DNA of 58,100 nucleotides, from NCBI RefSeq assembly GCF_001039355.2, contig NW_019774981.1:147666-205765 (forward strand). The letters run 5' to 3'. The position numbers and the translations under genes were made by a program. The stretch comes from Lingula anatina (Eukaryota > Brachiopoda > Lingulata > Lingulida > Lingulidae). The notes below the pieces were generated by a model. It made no database searches. It saw only the letters and a list, made by a program, of their open reading frames with translations, and was not told the origin of the DNA. Shown one piece after another: positions 1 to 28,592 of this stretch; position 1 is the stretch's first letter, and every line of letters begins with the position of its first letter.

Positions 1-68
1 TTTTTGGAGAACGGACGAAAATCGGTGCGCGCGCAGGATGTCATCCATAAAATTAAAAAAGTGTGGCC
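1..68 (+). mobile_element. right end of a Harbinger-like non-autonomous element, cut by the window edge
   Basis: The stretch ending AAAAAAGTGTGGCC matches the right terminal repeat of the complete element at 47130-48096 and, inverted, its left terminal repeat. It is followed by TTA at 69-71, which fits a 3-bp TWA target site as used by PIF/Harbinger elements. The left half lies outside the window, so the duplication cannot be confirmed here. Confidence 0.5.
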
Positions 69-71
69 TTA

Positions 72-233
72 TTGCATTTTATAGAGCTTGTCAAACACAA
101 GACTGGAGGTGGTGTCCATGTTTTTTTTTTTATTTTTTTTTTTTTTTGGGGGGGGGCGGGTTTCCATACGAATGCACTTACTCCAGCTGGTGGTACAATA
201 TCCAGAGGCGGTATCGCCTCTCTGATCCTCTAG
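72..233 (+). mobile_element. 3' end of a Helitron-like element (copy 1)
   Basis: The stretch ends with a hairpin at 205-220 (GAGGCG, loop GTAT, CGCCTC), a nine-base spacer, CTAG at 230-233 and then T. That is the classical Helitron 3' terminus (hairpin, CTRR, insertion before T). The same end recurs at 2087, 3322 and 7335. A long T/G homopolymer run (121-156) lies inside. No Rep/helicase coding sequence is visible, so it is non-autonomous or truncated. Confidence 0.6.
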
Positions 234-524
234 TTTTTAAATAAAAGTAAAGATTGGCTTTAAGAGAACTTTGTTTACCAAGACAATTAAAATGTACATC
301 CTGTATCTAATTAAACAAAATGATAGTCTTTAAGTTCTGGTGCAGAATTATTGACATTTTTTCTTTTCTCCCTTATTTTTCAAGTTTGAATTTTACCTTT
401 GTACATCTGAACTCTAATTAGCTACTACAGATGACTGGTATTTATTTATTTATTAAAACAGAAAGCAAACAAAGCTCTATATACCTGTTTTAAGTAGTAG
501 TAGCAATGATAAAAATTTAATTTA
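234..524. other. AT-rich sequence, nothing recognised
   Basis: Short stretch between two Helitron-like copies. No coding, RNA or repeat feature is supported. Confidence 0.5.
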
Positions 525-2087
525 TTAGTACCACCAGCGTGTACGCTGACAGTACACATGGTTTTAGTCCCGACACGTCTCGTACGGCTCCTGCAGCTCT
601 GCCGGCTCCGCATTCTGGCGCCAGATACAAGTTACTGTTACCGCTTCTCCTCCTATACTACAAGGACCCGTGTCCCCATCTCTTGGATTTAGGTCACATA
701 TAATCTCAACTTGAACCCCCTGTTATTTTTGTCTCAATCGGTGCAATGGCCTGGGTGTGGCACTCATTGAAATGCACCCTTGTCAAATTTTTTTTTTTGA
801 AAATTCAATGCCAAATATCTCCCAAACTGAAGGAATTTTGGGAAAAATTCTATAGAAGTCTGACCGAAAGTCATATGTGAAGATTCCAAATATGCCCTTA
901 GATTTGACCTTTGTCCTTTATTTCAAGGTCAAATGGGCCAAAATTTTCCAAAAAAAATGGGAATTTTTGCAAAAAGTATTTGTTTCTGCCATTTTTCAGA
1001 AACTACACAGACCTAAGCTCTCATATTACAGTTGGGGGTTACAATTAGGGACTTCTTTTATTTTCAAGAGTTTGGGGTCAGTCAGTGCATTTTCACGGGG
1101 GGAGACGGCCATTATATAATCTAATGGCAAAACCGAAAACTCCCTAATTCTCAAACCAAAAATACTGTAGACCTATGGTTTTTTTCATTTTGTAGAACTT
1201 GATAAGTGCAATACTGAATGTGGTATCCTTTTTTTTGTTTTGATATGGTTAAGGAGTTGCGCTATATCAAAAAGTACAATGTTGCAATATTCAGTGATGA
1301 AAATAAAATGTGAAATACTTTAAAATTAGCAGAGATATGCCTATAGTTACTATTGAACTTGAATAGAAAGTCATATACTGGCTACCTTCCTGTGACCTTG
1401 AAATTGACCTTTGACCTATTTTTCATCATGAACTGAACTTTGCAACATTTCAGTCCCTTATATTTCCAAAACTGGCACAGATAGGGCCATAGTTACTATT
1501 GAACTTGAATAGGAAATCATGTACTGGCAATCTTACTGTGACCTTCAAATTGATTTTTGACCTACTTTTCAACATGAACTATCTTTGTAAGATTTTGTTC
1601 CTTTATATCTCCAAAACTGGCAGAGATATATGCCCATAGTTACTATTGAACTTGAATAGGAAGTCATATACTGGCAATCTAACTGTGACCATGAAATTGA
1701 CCTTTGACCTACTTTTCACCGTGAACTGAACTTTGCAACTTTTTCTGTCCCTTGTATCTACAAAACTGGCAGAGATATGCCCATTGCTACTATTGGACTT
1801 GAATGGGAAGTCATACACTGACAATTTGTGACATTGAAATTGACCTTTGAGCTATATTTTACCATGAACTGAGTTTTCTGTTCGTTATGTCTCAAAAACT
1901 GGTCGATCAAACCATTTTTACAAAGGTTATGCAGTTTTTCCCTTTTTTTGGCACATTTTAAGAACTGGTTTATTGCAATTAGTTAATTTTGTCAATCACA
2001 GCACAGGTGGTAGTGGTGGTGATGGTGGCGCTTACTCCAGCTGGTGGTACAATATCCGGAGGCAGTATTGCCTCTCTGATCCTCTAG
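525..2087 (+). mobile_element. Helitron-like non-autonomous element (copy 2)
   Basis: The left part begins near GTACCACCAGC with a small hairpin, and the same sequence starts copy 3 at 2566. The 3' end has the family hairpin (2059-2074), a spacer, CTAG (2084-2087) and a following T. GCTGGTGGTACAAT near the 3' end is the reverse complement of the copy 3 left end, so the two ends carry inverted subterminal repeats. The middle holds four tandem units of about 147 bp. No transposase is encoded. This layout recalls bivalve pearl elements; that comparison is from memory. Confidence 0.55.
1320..1905 (+). repeat. four tandem ~147-bp units inside a Helitron-like element
   Basis: The phrase ATAGTTACTATTGAACTTGA recurs, with changes, at 1343, 1489, 1636 and 1783, giving a period of 146-147 bp. 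Each unit also carries variants of TTGACCTTTGACCTACTTTT and CCAAAACTGGCAGAGATATG. Single diverged units occur again at about 2985-3110 and 6960-7210. Confidence 0.85.
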
Positions 2088-2565
2088 TTGGAATTGAAAT
2101 CCAAGTATGTTCAACACACTGTATGTTGACTGTTCCATGTAAAATACAAGTGAAAGGGAATGGGTGGAAAAGGAGGAAAAGATTGAAAAAAGGGAAATGT
2201 TAGGAAATGTAATGATTTTCCTTGAAATTTCAACAGTGTCTCCTTCATCTCTCAGACATATCCAAAACTGTTGTGAAGATTATGATATTTGATATTTATT
2301 GTTCGAAATAGCTCGGTTATGCCAGAATCAGTTTATGTTAGCTGCTACTGAATTGGAAGATAGGAGTCGTGAGCTGTTTGTTTTTAAACATATATATCTA
2401 AAGTAGCTGAATAAACTGATAATTACCATGGCATAAGGTGGGTTCTGCAAAAAATATTTTACTAGTTCCCCTGCCCATTATACACAGCGGTTAAAAATTT
2501 AGCAACTTAGAACTGTAAACAGATTGGAATTTTGTCAATACTTCACAGTCAGGTTAATATTGTAT

Positions 2566-3322
2566 ATTGTACCACCAGCATAGTGCTGGCATTACACATG
2601 TTATCAGTCCCAACCTGTCTCGTCTGCTGGCTCTACTCCTCCTAGACTACAACAGCCTGTGTACTCATCTCTTGGATTTAGATCACATATATAATCTAAG
2701 CTCAATCCATGTAAATTTTGGGTTTCATCTGTCTAGGTTTGGCTGTCTTTGCAGTGCACCCTTGTCCAAAATTCTCAAAATTAAAAGCTAAATATCTCCT
2801 AAACCATAGGAATTATGAGTATAATTACTAGATGTCTGATCAAAAGTTAAGTGGAGATTTGAAATGAATTTTTTTTTTTGCAAAAAAAAAAGTGTCAAAT
2901 TTTAGAAACTACATAGATCTAACCTATAATAAATATAACATTGCAATATTCAGTGGTGAAATTAAAATGTAAAATAACTCCAAAATTAGTAGAGATATGC
3001 TCATACTTACTATTGAGCTTCTATAGGAAGTCATATACTGGCAATTTAACCATGACATTGAAAGTGATCTTTGATCCACTTTTCACCATGAACTGCACTT
3101 CACAAATTTGGATTTGACTTTTTACTTTTCCTCATCAATTTGTTATAAATTGTAATTTTCAAAAAAAAAAAAAAAAAAAAAAAAAAATGAGAACTTTTGT
3201 TTACTGCATTTTTTTGTTAAGCACAACACTAGAGGTGGGGTTTCTATTTTTTCCACACGAATGCACATACTCCAGCTTTTGGTACAATACCCGGAGGCAG
3301 TATCGCCTCTTTGATCCATTAG
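2566..3322 (+). mobile_element. Helitron-like non-autonomous element (copy 3)
   Basis: It starts ATTGTACCACCAGC like copy 2, carries one diverged unit of the ~147-bp repeat, a run of about 26 A (3162-3187), and the family 3' hairpin (3294-3309). The end is TTAG (3319-3322), a changed form of CTAG. About half the length of copy 2, mainly because it holds fewer internal repeat units. Confidence 0.5.
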
Positions 3323-4184
3323 TTATTTTCAGCTTGTTGTCTGTTCATTTGGCAGCTCAGATATTTTGAATATAATATGGTCCAAAAATACACATTCATT
3401 GTACCTTGACTTAATGATGTTTGTGAAATTTGAGATGTTTTGATAGGTGGAGGAGTATGACAGTGAAGTGAAATAGCTAAAGTTGTGGAATTTGTTGCTG
3501 ACCAAATTGGGCTTTATAGATTTTTAAAAATGTAAATTTGAAAAACAAAGAATAATGCTTATGATTGAAGGAAAAAATAAGAAAAGGGAAAGACCTCCCC
3601 AAATGAGAACTTTTTGATTTATTGAATTTTCAGTGCTTTTGACACCAATACCTTTTTCTCAAATTCATAAAGTCTGTCTCCTCGAACAGTCCTTGTAAGG
3701 AGGGGATTTAAGTTTTGTAACAGGAGTTGATTTAACTGCCATGATGTTTACACTTTTTGAGAAGCTGTAACTAGTCTAGTGTTTTAGTTTCTGGCCCTTA
3801 TGGATAAGATTGCCCCTTTAATATCTAATCACATTAGTCTGGGTTGTTTGTCCTGATGAAAGTTTTACTTGCCATGGTTGACAGGTATAAGGACTAAAAA
3901 TACATTGCTTCTACAAGATGAAATGCCTAACACTTTGAATGAGAAAAAAAGCAAAGCAAAATGACAGAGGATTTAATTTTTTCTCAAATAATCTGATTTG
4001 GACACTATATTTCTATATTTCAGCCTTTGGATCACTATGAGTAATGACAAAATTAACAACAAATTGTGAGAACCGTTTATGACCTTGAAAGAATGATAAA
4101 TCCACAGTTTCACTTACTGGATAAGAGATAAAGATGCTATAATTTAACCGTCAGTGTGGTTTATTGCCACATACAGCAGATAAC
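3323..4184. other. upstream region of the TRIM-NHL gene, no feature recognised
   Basis: AT-rich sequence with no open frame resembling dynein or any other protein. The promoter and 5' UTR of the TRIM gene should lie here. No TATA box could be placed with confidence. Confidence 0.4.
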
Positions 4185-5963
4185 ATGGCTGCAAACATAC
4201 CTCCATCTAGAGAGGATGGCATTCCAGACCTTCGCAACTGCCCTAAATGTGAAAAACGTATGACTGCGCCAAGACTTCTTCTTAGTTGTTGGCATATTTT
4301 GTGTGAGAGCTGTCTTGCCGATGCCATAGAGGGGAAGGAGCCTGGAGAAATCTTTCAGTGTTTTGTGTGTAGTAAAAGTGTCCCTGTGCCTTGGGATGGC
4401 GTGGCTGAATTTCCAGTGCCTTTGTTCCTACAGTGTGAGCCAGTACCCTCCACCACAGATGTCACATGTTATCACCATTATGAAGAGAAGGTGACCATGT
4501 ACTGTAAGAAGTGTGACACAGCAATATGTCATTTGTGTGTGCTGACAGAGGACTGTCACAAAGACCACCCCTGTGTAAGTTTTAGGCTATCTTTTGATGA
4601 ATTTAAGAAGAAGAAGGGAGAACTCGTTGAACATGTTCAGAAACTGAATGCGAAGATCCAGGAGAAAAATGATACCCTTATTGAGCTTGACGGCCAGAAG
4701 AGAGAACTCGCATTGGAACAGGATGAGGCAGAAAGACAAATTGAGACTGATTTTCAGCAGCTTGTTGATTTAATTTATAGACTGAAGGAAGAAAAAAAGG
4801 ATGAACTTCGTTTCAAAGTTAAGGTTGAACGAAGCTTTCTTGAAAAGAGACGTAGAGATGTAGTCAGCTCCAGAAATGAAATGGAAATGATTAATCAATT
4901 GGCTGTTGAATTGATGAAAAATGGAACACGCAAAGAAATTATGCTGCACCAGAAGTCGGTTTCTTCTGTTATGGCTCGCCATGAAGCAGAAGCAAATGGT
5001 ACCATTTTCAAGAAAGAGAAAGTTGAATATGTCCCTTACAGTGATTCAGATATTAAGGACACAATTGGGGAAATATCTGGAGGGACAACTCTCCCTGCTG
5101 GATTGAAACTAGTGGCAGAGTTTAGTGCCAAAGCTGAAGTAGATGAGTACACTCCAAACATAACAGCCTTGGCAGTTGACAATGCCATGAATATAGTTGT
5201 ACCAGATGGGAACAACAATAACCTGAAACTATTTGACAGAAGTGGTAGATTGGTGTCAGTGTGGTCAGGTGATGGTGAACATCAGTTAAGGTGTCCTGCA
5301 GGTGTGTGCTGTACCAGTGGTGGAAATATAGCAATATGTAACAAGGGCAATGAGGAAATATTGTTCTTAGATTCCCAGCAAAGAGTCGACAGAACTCAAA
5401 CAGTTAGCATAGGTGACTATAAATGTACAGGTGTCGTCTTTTCAAACGACTATGTTGTGTTTACAGCAGGTACATTCCAAGTTAGGCTGCAGTCTTCTTC
5501 TGTCCCATCCTGTGTGGTGGTATTTAGCAAACATGATGGTAGGGTAGTGAGAGAGATAAGAAAAGACAAAGATGGCAGTGATCTTTTTAGCTGTCCTTAT
5601 GGGATAGCCTTGACCAAGCAGGGAAATCTGGTGGTGACAGATATTGATAAGCACTGTGTCTATGTACTGACCATGGAAGGGGAGGTATTACACAGGTATG
5701 GTAGGCCAGAGGCTTCAAATGGGAATAGCTGTTTATATCACCCATATGATGTGTGTGTTGACAAGCTTGGTCACATACTGGTCCCTGACAAGATTAATAA
5801 CCGTATCCACATGTTGTCCCCAAAGGCTGAGTTTATATGTCATTTGGTCACTGGGGGGAATGGTCTGGCAAGTCCCCAGGGTATTGCCTTAGACCAGGAG
5901 GGACATCTTATTGTGTCTGAAGGACTTACAGGGAAAATCAAAGTTTTTGATTACCTTATTTAA
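4185..5963 (+). CDS. TRIM-NHL protein (RING, B-box, coiled coil, NHL propeller), single exon
   Basis: This 592-residue protein is probably an E3 ubiquitin ligase or RNA/protein-binding regulator of the TRIM-NHL class, acting in the cytoplasm. The ATG at 4185 (MAANIPPSRE) is the first in frame. A RING finger spans residues 19-62 (C19, C22, C35, H37, C40, C43, C59, C62). A B-box type 2 spans about 95-130 (C95, H98, C107, C110, C115, C118, H125, H128). A charged coiled coil runs about 140-270. Four or more NHL-type blades fill the C-terminal half, for example CPYGIALTKQGNLVVTD and SPQGIALDQEGHLIVSE. There are no introns, as is usual for many lophotrochozoan TRIM genes. It lies on the same strand as dynein and upstream of the first visible dynein exon. 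Family membership is clear, but substrates are unknown. Confidence 0.9.
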   Translation: MAANIPPSREDGIPDLRNCPKCEKRMTAPRLLLSCWHILCESCLADAIEGKEPGEIFQCFVCSKSVPVPWDGVAEFPVPLFLQCEPVPSTTDVTCYHHYEEKVTMYCKKCDTAICHLCVLTEDCHKDHPCVSFRLSFDEFKKKKGELVEHVQKLNAKIQEKNDTLIELDGQKRELALEQDEAERQIETDFQQLVDLIYRLKEEKKDELRFKVKVERSFLEKRRRDVVSSRNEMEMINQLAVELMKNGTRKEIMLHQKSVSSVMARHEAEANGTIFKKEKVEYVPYSDSDIKDTIGEISGGTTLPAGLKLVAEFSAKAEVDEYTPNITALAVDNAMNIVVPDGNNNNLKLFDRSGRLVSVWSGDGEHQLRCPAGVCCTSGGNIAICNKGNEEILFLDSQQRVDRTQTVSIGDYKCTGVVFSNDYVVFTAGTFQVRLQSSSVPSCVVVFSKHDGRVVREIRKDKDGSDLFSCPYGIALTKQGNLVVTDIDKHCVYVLTMEGEVLHRYGRPEASNGNSCLYHPYDVCVDKLGHILVPDKINNRIHMLSPKAEFICHLVTGGNGLASPQGIALDQEGHLIVSEGLTGKIKVFDYLI

Positions 5964-6814
5964 GTCAGGTGATGAATATGAATTAGGCCCACCTCACATC
6001 AACTGGAACTTATTTCTATATGGCACCAGTTTGTTTGGTTCTAAAATGTTATAATGGCATGGGGGTGGCAGGGGCCCTCCCTTTCACAATATAATATGTA
6101 ACATGACATTGTATATGCATGATTTGAAATCAGGTGTTATACCTTGACTGCTTTCAAAGTATAGATGGCATAAAGTGTAGATATCCAATAACATACTTAG
6201 TTTTGCTAAATGGGTATGATAATCTGCAGTGCATGTAGTATTAAAGCTTCTTTTGTGTAAAGTTACGATGTCAGTGTATATGAAGACTATTGACTTGAAC
6301 ATGTAATCAACATATAATCATCACTGCAACATGTTAATTGCATACATTTTATAACATTGTATACATATATTTCCTTTATATTTATATTTGTCAACCATGT
6401 GATTTGTTTAGAATTTAGTTCACAGCAGATGTCATGTTTTCTTACAAATAAAACTAATCGTTTGGCTATATCTATTGTATCTATTACTGTCTGTGTAGAA
6501 ATCATCCTTTTGCACAGAGATGCTTGTTAGAGATCTAGCACAATAAAAAATAATGGATTTAATATAATTGCTGTTTATTTATTTCTTTTAAAGTAAAAGT
6601 AAACCACGATTATCTTGAAAAAGAAATTGAAAGACGACAATTTTAATTTTTTTTTTTTGCGTGACACCATCAGTGTATGATTTTTAAAAAAAAGTTACGT
6701 GGAAGTTAAATAACTTTTTCTCCTGATTCATCTTCAACTACTATATACACCAATAAAACCCATGGCGATAATGAACTGGTTGTTATAAATATATTCTGGA
6801 ACTGTAAATGCTAG
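5964..6814 (+). other. 3' flank of the TRIM-NHL gene with poly(A) signals
   Basis: AATAAA occurs at 6447-6452 and again at 6542-6547, either of which could end the TRIM transcript. Otherwise AT-rich with no further feature seen. Confidence 0.5.
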
Positions 6815-7335
6815 AGGCCTCTTGTTTGTTACTTTTTGTAGAGCTTGTCAAGTGCAACACTTGAGGTGATTTCAGTTTGTTTATTTATTTTTTTTCCATA
6901 CTGTGAAATGTGCAGTGTTGCACTGCTTAATTTTGAAAATTACGACGTGAAATACTCCAAATAGGTATGGGTATGCCCATAGTCACTATTGGACTTGAAT
7001 AAGAAGTCCTAAATTGACAATCTTACTGTAACACTGAATTCGACCTTTGATCTACTTTTTACCATAAACTGAACTTTGCAAATTTTCTGAGCCTTATATC
7101 CCCAAAACTCTCAGAGATACATCCATAATTACTACAAAACTTGAATAGAAAATATGTGGCATCTACATGTGGCCTAGAAATTGACCTTTGACCTTTTTTC
7201 CTCATAACATGCACTTCACATATTTATTGGAACCTATTTCTCTATGACTGAAATGGATCCTTTGATGTCATTTATGAGGTTAATATTGCTGGTGGGACAA
7301 TACCTAGCAGTGTTGTCAGTGCTCTGATTCTCCAG
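6815..7335 (+). mobile_element. decayed Helitron-like copy (copy 4)
   Basis: It shows the GTAGAGCTTGTCAAGTGCAACAC segment shared with copy 1, a diverged unit of the ~147-bp repeat, and a degenerate 3' end (GCTGGTGGGACAATA, then CTCTGATTCTCCAG and T). The terminal hairpin is eroded. It sits within the same presumed dynein intron. Confidence 0.45.
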
Positions 7336-7485
7336 TTCAAAAACAGAATATGTAGAATTAATTTTTTTTTTATTTAAAAAGTTATTACTGTGCCAAATGC
7401 ATGGTGTGAGTGAAAATTGTATTTTATATTGGCGAATTTTAAAAGAAAAAATAGATTAACTAGGGCTTTCATTTTATCCATGTAG

Positions 7486-24459
<16,974 letters not shown>

Positions 24460-25639
24460 ATGGCTGATATTGGTGTGGATTCCTAACTCCACACGGACTG
24501 AATTGACTACTAATGCGTATAAACTGTCATAGTTTGTGAAATCGTCATTATGAACTTTGTCTGTGGCTGAATTAATAGACTTGAAAATGCTTTGGTTGTA
24601 GACGTCACATTTATTAGATATTCACCAAAAAAGGGGATCTTAACATTATTCAGAACTGACTTTATATATAGTGACTTCAAGGATCGGTAATATATCATGA
24701 AATTTGTAGTGTGCAAAGGATAAGAAGTACATTCATTGTACAAATGAATTTGATACCTTAGGGTTGTCCATACTGCCGTGTAGGAAATGGAAAGATACCG
24801 AACTGAAGAACTGTGCCTAAATGACATACTTTTTCTGCTCTTCTGAAATGTGTAACACACGTGGTTCCAGTTTGCTTTTTTCCCCACTATATCACGTATT
24901 ACAGTATACAAATGTGAACATGACGTGTTAATCCAATTAATAAGGTTGACTGACCTATATTAACGATTTGCCCTGTATTGCATGCACTGAAATAAATACA
25001 GTAGAAAAAGAACGTTGTTAAGAATGAATGAATGTGAGAATCAAATATTCTGTAAACACTGGGTGTGCATAACTGAACAAAGTGATCAACACATTTTGAA
25101 ATATTTAATTTCTAATCATCTATAATTTTACGTGCAGGCCTTATTTTTTAACGGCGGCGATAGTAATTGTTTGTATGACAGTTATTAACTTTATGAATAT
25201 CCACAAGAACGCGAGGGATTAATGGCTTGCATGAAAAATTAACAAAAAGTAGTTAGGTCCCGATTTTAAATGTTTATTCGTAAATAGTATACCGATTATA
25301 TAATGATACAATATAAAGATTGCAAAAAAATACGCTTTTTAGGAAAATAATAGAAGGAAGTTTTATCAGGATTTTATACTATAAAAAAGTTTATAAATAC
25401 TATACTGAAAATATATTTATAAAATATGCTTAATGGCAGTTTCATCCGTGAACAAGACATGGTCGATATCGTCTTACTGTCAACGGCAGGGGTAATGTAA
25501 GGACATGGACGGATATATTGGGGAAAACACCGACCCCCTAAGTGGCGCGATTTGCACAAATCAAATGCAAGATCAACAGTCAAGGACGTTTGAGCGTATA
25601 TTGACAAACTCTTGCCTCTGAAACAATTGAATATGAGCA
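24460..25639 (+). other. dynein 3' UTR and intergenic space
   Basis: AATAAA at 24991-24996, about 530 bp after the dynein stop, is a plausible poly(A) signal. From about 25270 the sequence belongs to the 3' side of the minus-strand channel gene (TTTATT at 25273-25278 is a possible poly(A) signal on the minus strand). No other feature was found; open frames here have no coding character. Confidence 0.45.
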
Positions 25640-28502
25640 CTATTTTTTATGTACAGACACAGATGTCACCTGCGTCTGTCGTCGCCATTTACCTTTCAGA
25701 ATCATGAGGATAATAAAATCACCCACTTCAAATAACGTTAGAACGCTGGCTCCAAGGATGAGTCCCAACGCCCCTCCAATGTCACACCCGAGTGTGAACG
25801 CATTGTAGGCTTGGTACTGCTCTCTTCTCTCGTATGAAATTTCCCGGAAGAATATGTCGAGTTGAACAAAGTTTTTCTTATACTTGTTGACTTTCGTTTC
25901 ATTTGTTGTGGTGGCACCGTTGTTGGCATGGTAATCCGCGATTGGTGCTTGAGACAGACTGACCTCGTACTTGATGGATTCACACTCTACGGGACATGAA
26001 TGACTGCACTGCCCCTTTTCCTGGATGAACAAATTATAATTCGGTGTGTAGCAGTTGAACAACCGTTCAGGGTCACAGAAACGCGCTCTAGGTCCTTGGT
26101 GGTTTTTAAACTTTAAAAATCGAACGCACTGACATTTCTTCTCCATGTACTCGTAGAGGCATTCCAGCCGGCACGCAGACTGAGAGTAGACGGCGTGATG
26201 TTTCAGTTTGATGTCCCTGTTACACTTCCCCCACTGTGACGTGTCGAGGTTACTAATCTGGAAATGAAGGCAATACCAGTATAAATGTTTGACTTGTTTT
26301 TCTCATTCACAAAACTAAATATAAATGCCAATTTGTCAGCATTTACGTTTATTCCTTTTTGTCTCTTTATTTATTCATTCATTTAATTATTTATCCAATT
26401 ATTTGTTGAATGGTGTTGTTTTCATCATATTAATACTATTCGTAAAGTCGTTTGAAAGACTTCGGCAGAATCTTAAAATAATTGAATATTTAAAAAACGC
26501 ACTTTAAGAATTATAATTAATATCTTAGTCCAAGGAACTAACTACAGCAAAATACAAATTTGGTTTTAATCTGCTTGTGTACAATAAGCTGTTCTGTAGT
26601 CATGTGTGCAATTAGAATTCCAACTCTGATTCGGTAAAATGTTGCATTTAACACTACACTAGTACCTACGTTAATCATCTTAAGTCCAACTAAAGTATGC
26701 ATTCCGGCGCCCACTGAGAATCCCATATCAGTGATCAACGGCGGTTCTCGAGGATCGTGGACCATCACCTGAAAGGAATACAGGATCTTCCTTCACTTTG
26801 GCGTGAAAGAGGCGGAGAGACCATTACAGAATTAAGCTGTCTTTCTTTCATATTTAGGCCGTGGGCCAACTAGCACTCGGCTTTTCTCATTCTGAATGGT
26901 CCTATATATGGGTTTGGTAGACCCATCCACGTGTCTGGGTTCTCTGAAGCTTATTAAGTCATTTGGGCAGTACCATACCTCTTAAGCAACATTTTAGGAT
27001 TCTTGCAAACTGTTGCTGCAAATACGCAGCAAATTTGCAAGAAGGAAATTAACCATGCAAATGAGGTACTGTTTTAAATTTGAAAGAATATGCAACAACC
27101 TGCAAATACCTTTATGCAAACTGTTTATTTTGCTGCAAATTTGCTGCAAGCTTTTCATTTTACTGAAGGATATATTTCATGTGTTTTCACAGGAAGAATT
27201 TCGACTTTTTACTCTCCTATGTTTCAAGTGTTTTTTTTTTCTTTTTTTTTCAAATGTTTTGTCTCAAAGTTGATCACATACCTGGCTGTACCAAATTCAA
27301 CTATCAATCCATTGAAAAAAATATATATCAAGTACAATTACCTTGAAACCTGCTCCTTTTCCAGCAAAGCCCCTGAAGTAGTCCGCCTGTTGCACATCCA
27401 ACGTCAACTGGAGCCCGAAGAGACTACCGCTGCTGTCGCTCTCCAACCGTTTCTTATCTCTTAATTCTATTAAATTAAAGCATTTAATTATTGAATTTGA
27501 CTGTTGGATATTTTTTATTCCACTTTTACGGTCGTAGGCATTTTATCACTTTAGCTACAAAATTAGCAAAATTTTTCAAACTTGAAAAAAGTTATTGACC
27601 ACTGTCATGTGAAAATAATAAGTAAATCCTACAACTTGCGTAATTAAATGAGATCAAGTGTAGTGTGTAGGCTACACTGTACGTTTTAAATTATCAAAAG
27701 AACTAAAAATGGCTGGTTGAATCGATTAGCACTCCTTACCATGATTAAAGGAATAACAGACTCCCATATCTGTATAGATACGGCTGAAGTTATCCATACT
27801 GCACTTTGTTCCGCGCCATATACACTGGAGAATTGGAAGATCCACATTGAAAAAGTGATTACTCATGTGTTCGATAACTTTGTAAAACAGAATAGCGGAT
27901 TTAATAGGCAAATGTTGTATCTGCTCTTTTATGTGTAAACATTTATATACTGGTATCTACCGCTGGTATTTCAACTCTCTCTCTCTATATATATATAGGC
28001 CTATACATGTTTTGTATATAAAGGCATTAAAGATATATGCGTTTACCTTTTGAAGAAATGTTTCTGTGTTATTAAGAACCGAGTCCCATTCGAATCTGCT
28101 GTTGTTCAAACCATCAAAATTTTGATCGCCAAGACTAAGTGGGAAATACCTCTCAAACGCTTCCAGTTGCCCCATGTTTCTTGCTGTAAACTTCGAAATA
28201 GCGTTATAGTTGCATATCGTGACCGCTGGAAATTTTACGGAACGCGGAATGACAGTGTATGTGTTGACACGAACAGGTCGCGAGGAGTAAAAAATTGTAC
28301 GTTCGTAAATTTGGAATCCCATCAGTAATAAACCACCTAAGAAAAACGCCAGCCATATTATTCGCCGAAGAAAACCCGATTCTTTGCTCACTATTTCTTG
28401 CAGAGCTTGGCAGTTAACACGATCTGCAAATTGCTCTATTGCTGGCGGTGCTTGAACAGAGCTATTGTCAGTTTTGCGCAGATATGGCGTGGGCGAAATC
28501 AT
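25640..28502 (-). CDS. DEG/ENaC family cation channel (paralogue 1), five exons
   Basis: Exons in gene order: 28502-28047, 27824-27740, 27466-27342, 26768-26670, 26257-25640, giving about 460 residues. It is a two-pass trimeric plasma-membrane sodium-type channel of the DEG/ENaC/ASIC/peptide-gated group. A first membrane helix lies at about 45-66, followed by the signature FPAVTICNYN (91-100). The cysteine-rich extracellular domain includes CIWRGTKC and YTDMGVCYSF. Before the second helix comes ERREQYQAYNAFTLGCDIGG, and the pore segment GLILGAS carries the G-A-S selectivity filter (about 420-442). The C-tail is short. The usual HG gating motif before the first helix reads QA here (residues 32-33). 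Ligand and ion preference cannot be told from sequence. It is shorter than the usual 500-600 residues, mainly in the extracellular domain. Confidence 0.9.
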
Positions 28503-28592
28503 TTTTCAATGTGATATTTCCAACTAACTGCCACAAAATCGAGAAGCCGTTCTTAAATATGACCTGTCGTCGTTGATGACGTCGAACTGTCG
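28503..28592 (-). promoter_or_regulatory. 5' flank of channel paralogue 1, conserved with paralogue 2
   Basis: The first 60 bases upstream of the ATG align well with the flank of the second channel gene, and both flanks carry GATGACGTCGAACTGT (28576-28591 here, 33901-33916 there). The core TGACGTC resembles a CRE/bZIP site. Whether it is a promoter element or 5' UTR left over from duplication is not decided. Confidence 0.4.

Noticed and set aside
3162-3187. long A run suggesting a retrocopy tail
   Set aside because: Sits inside a Helitron-like copy at a place where sister copies have variable T/A runs; no coding sequence precedes it.
24510-24911. 133-residue minus-strand frame
   Set aside because: Lies in the dynein 3' UTR, with no start context, family resemblance or splice support.
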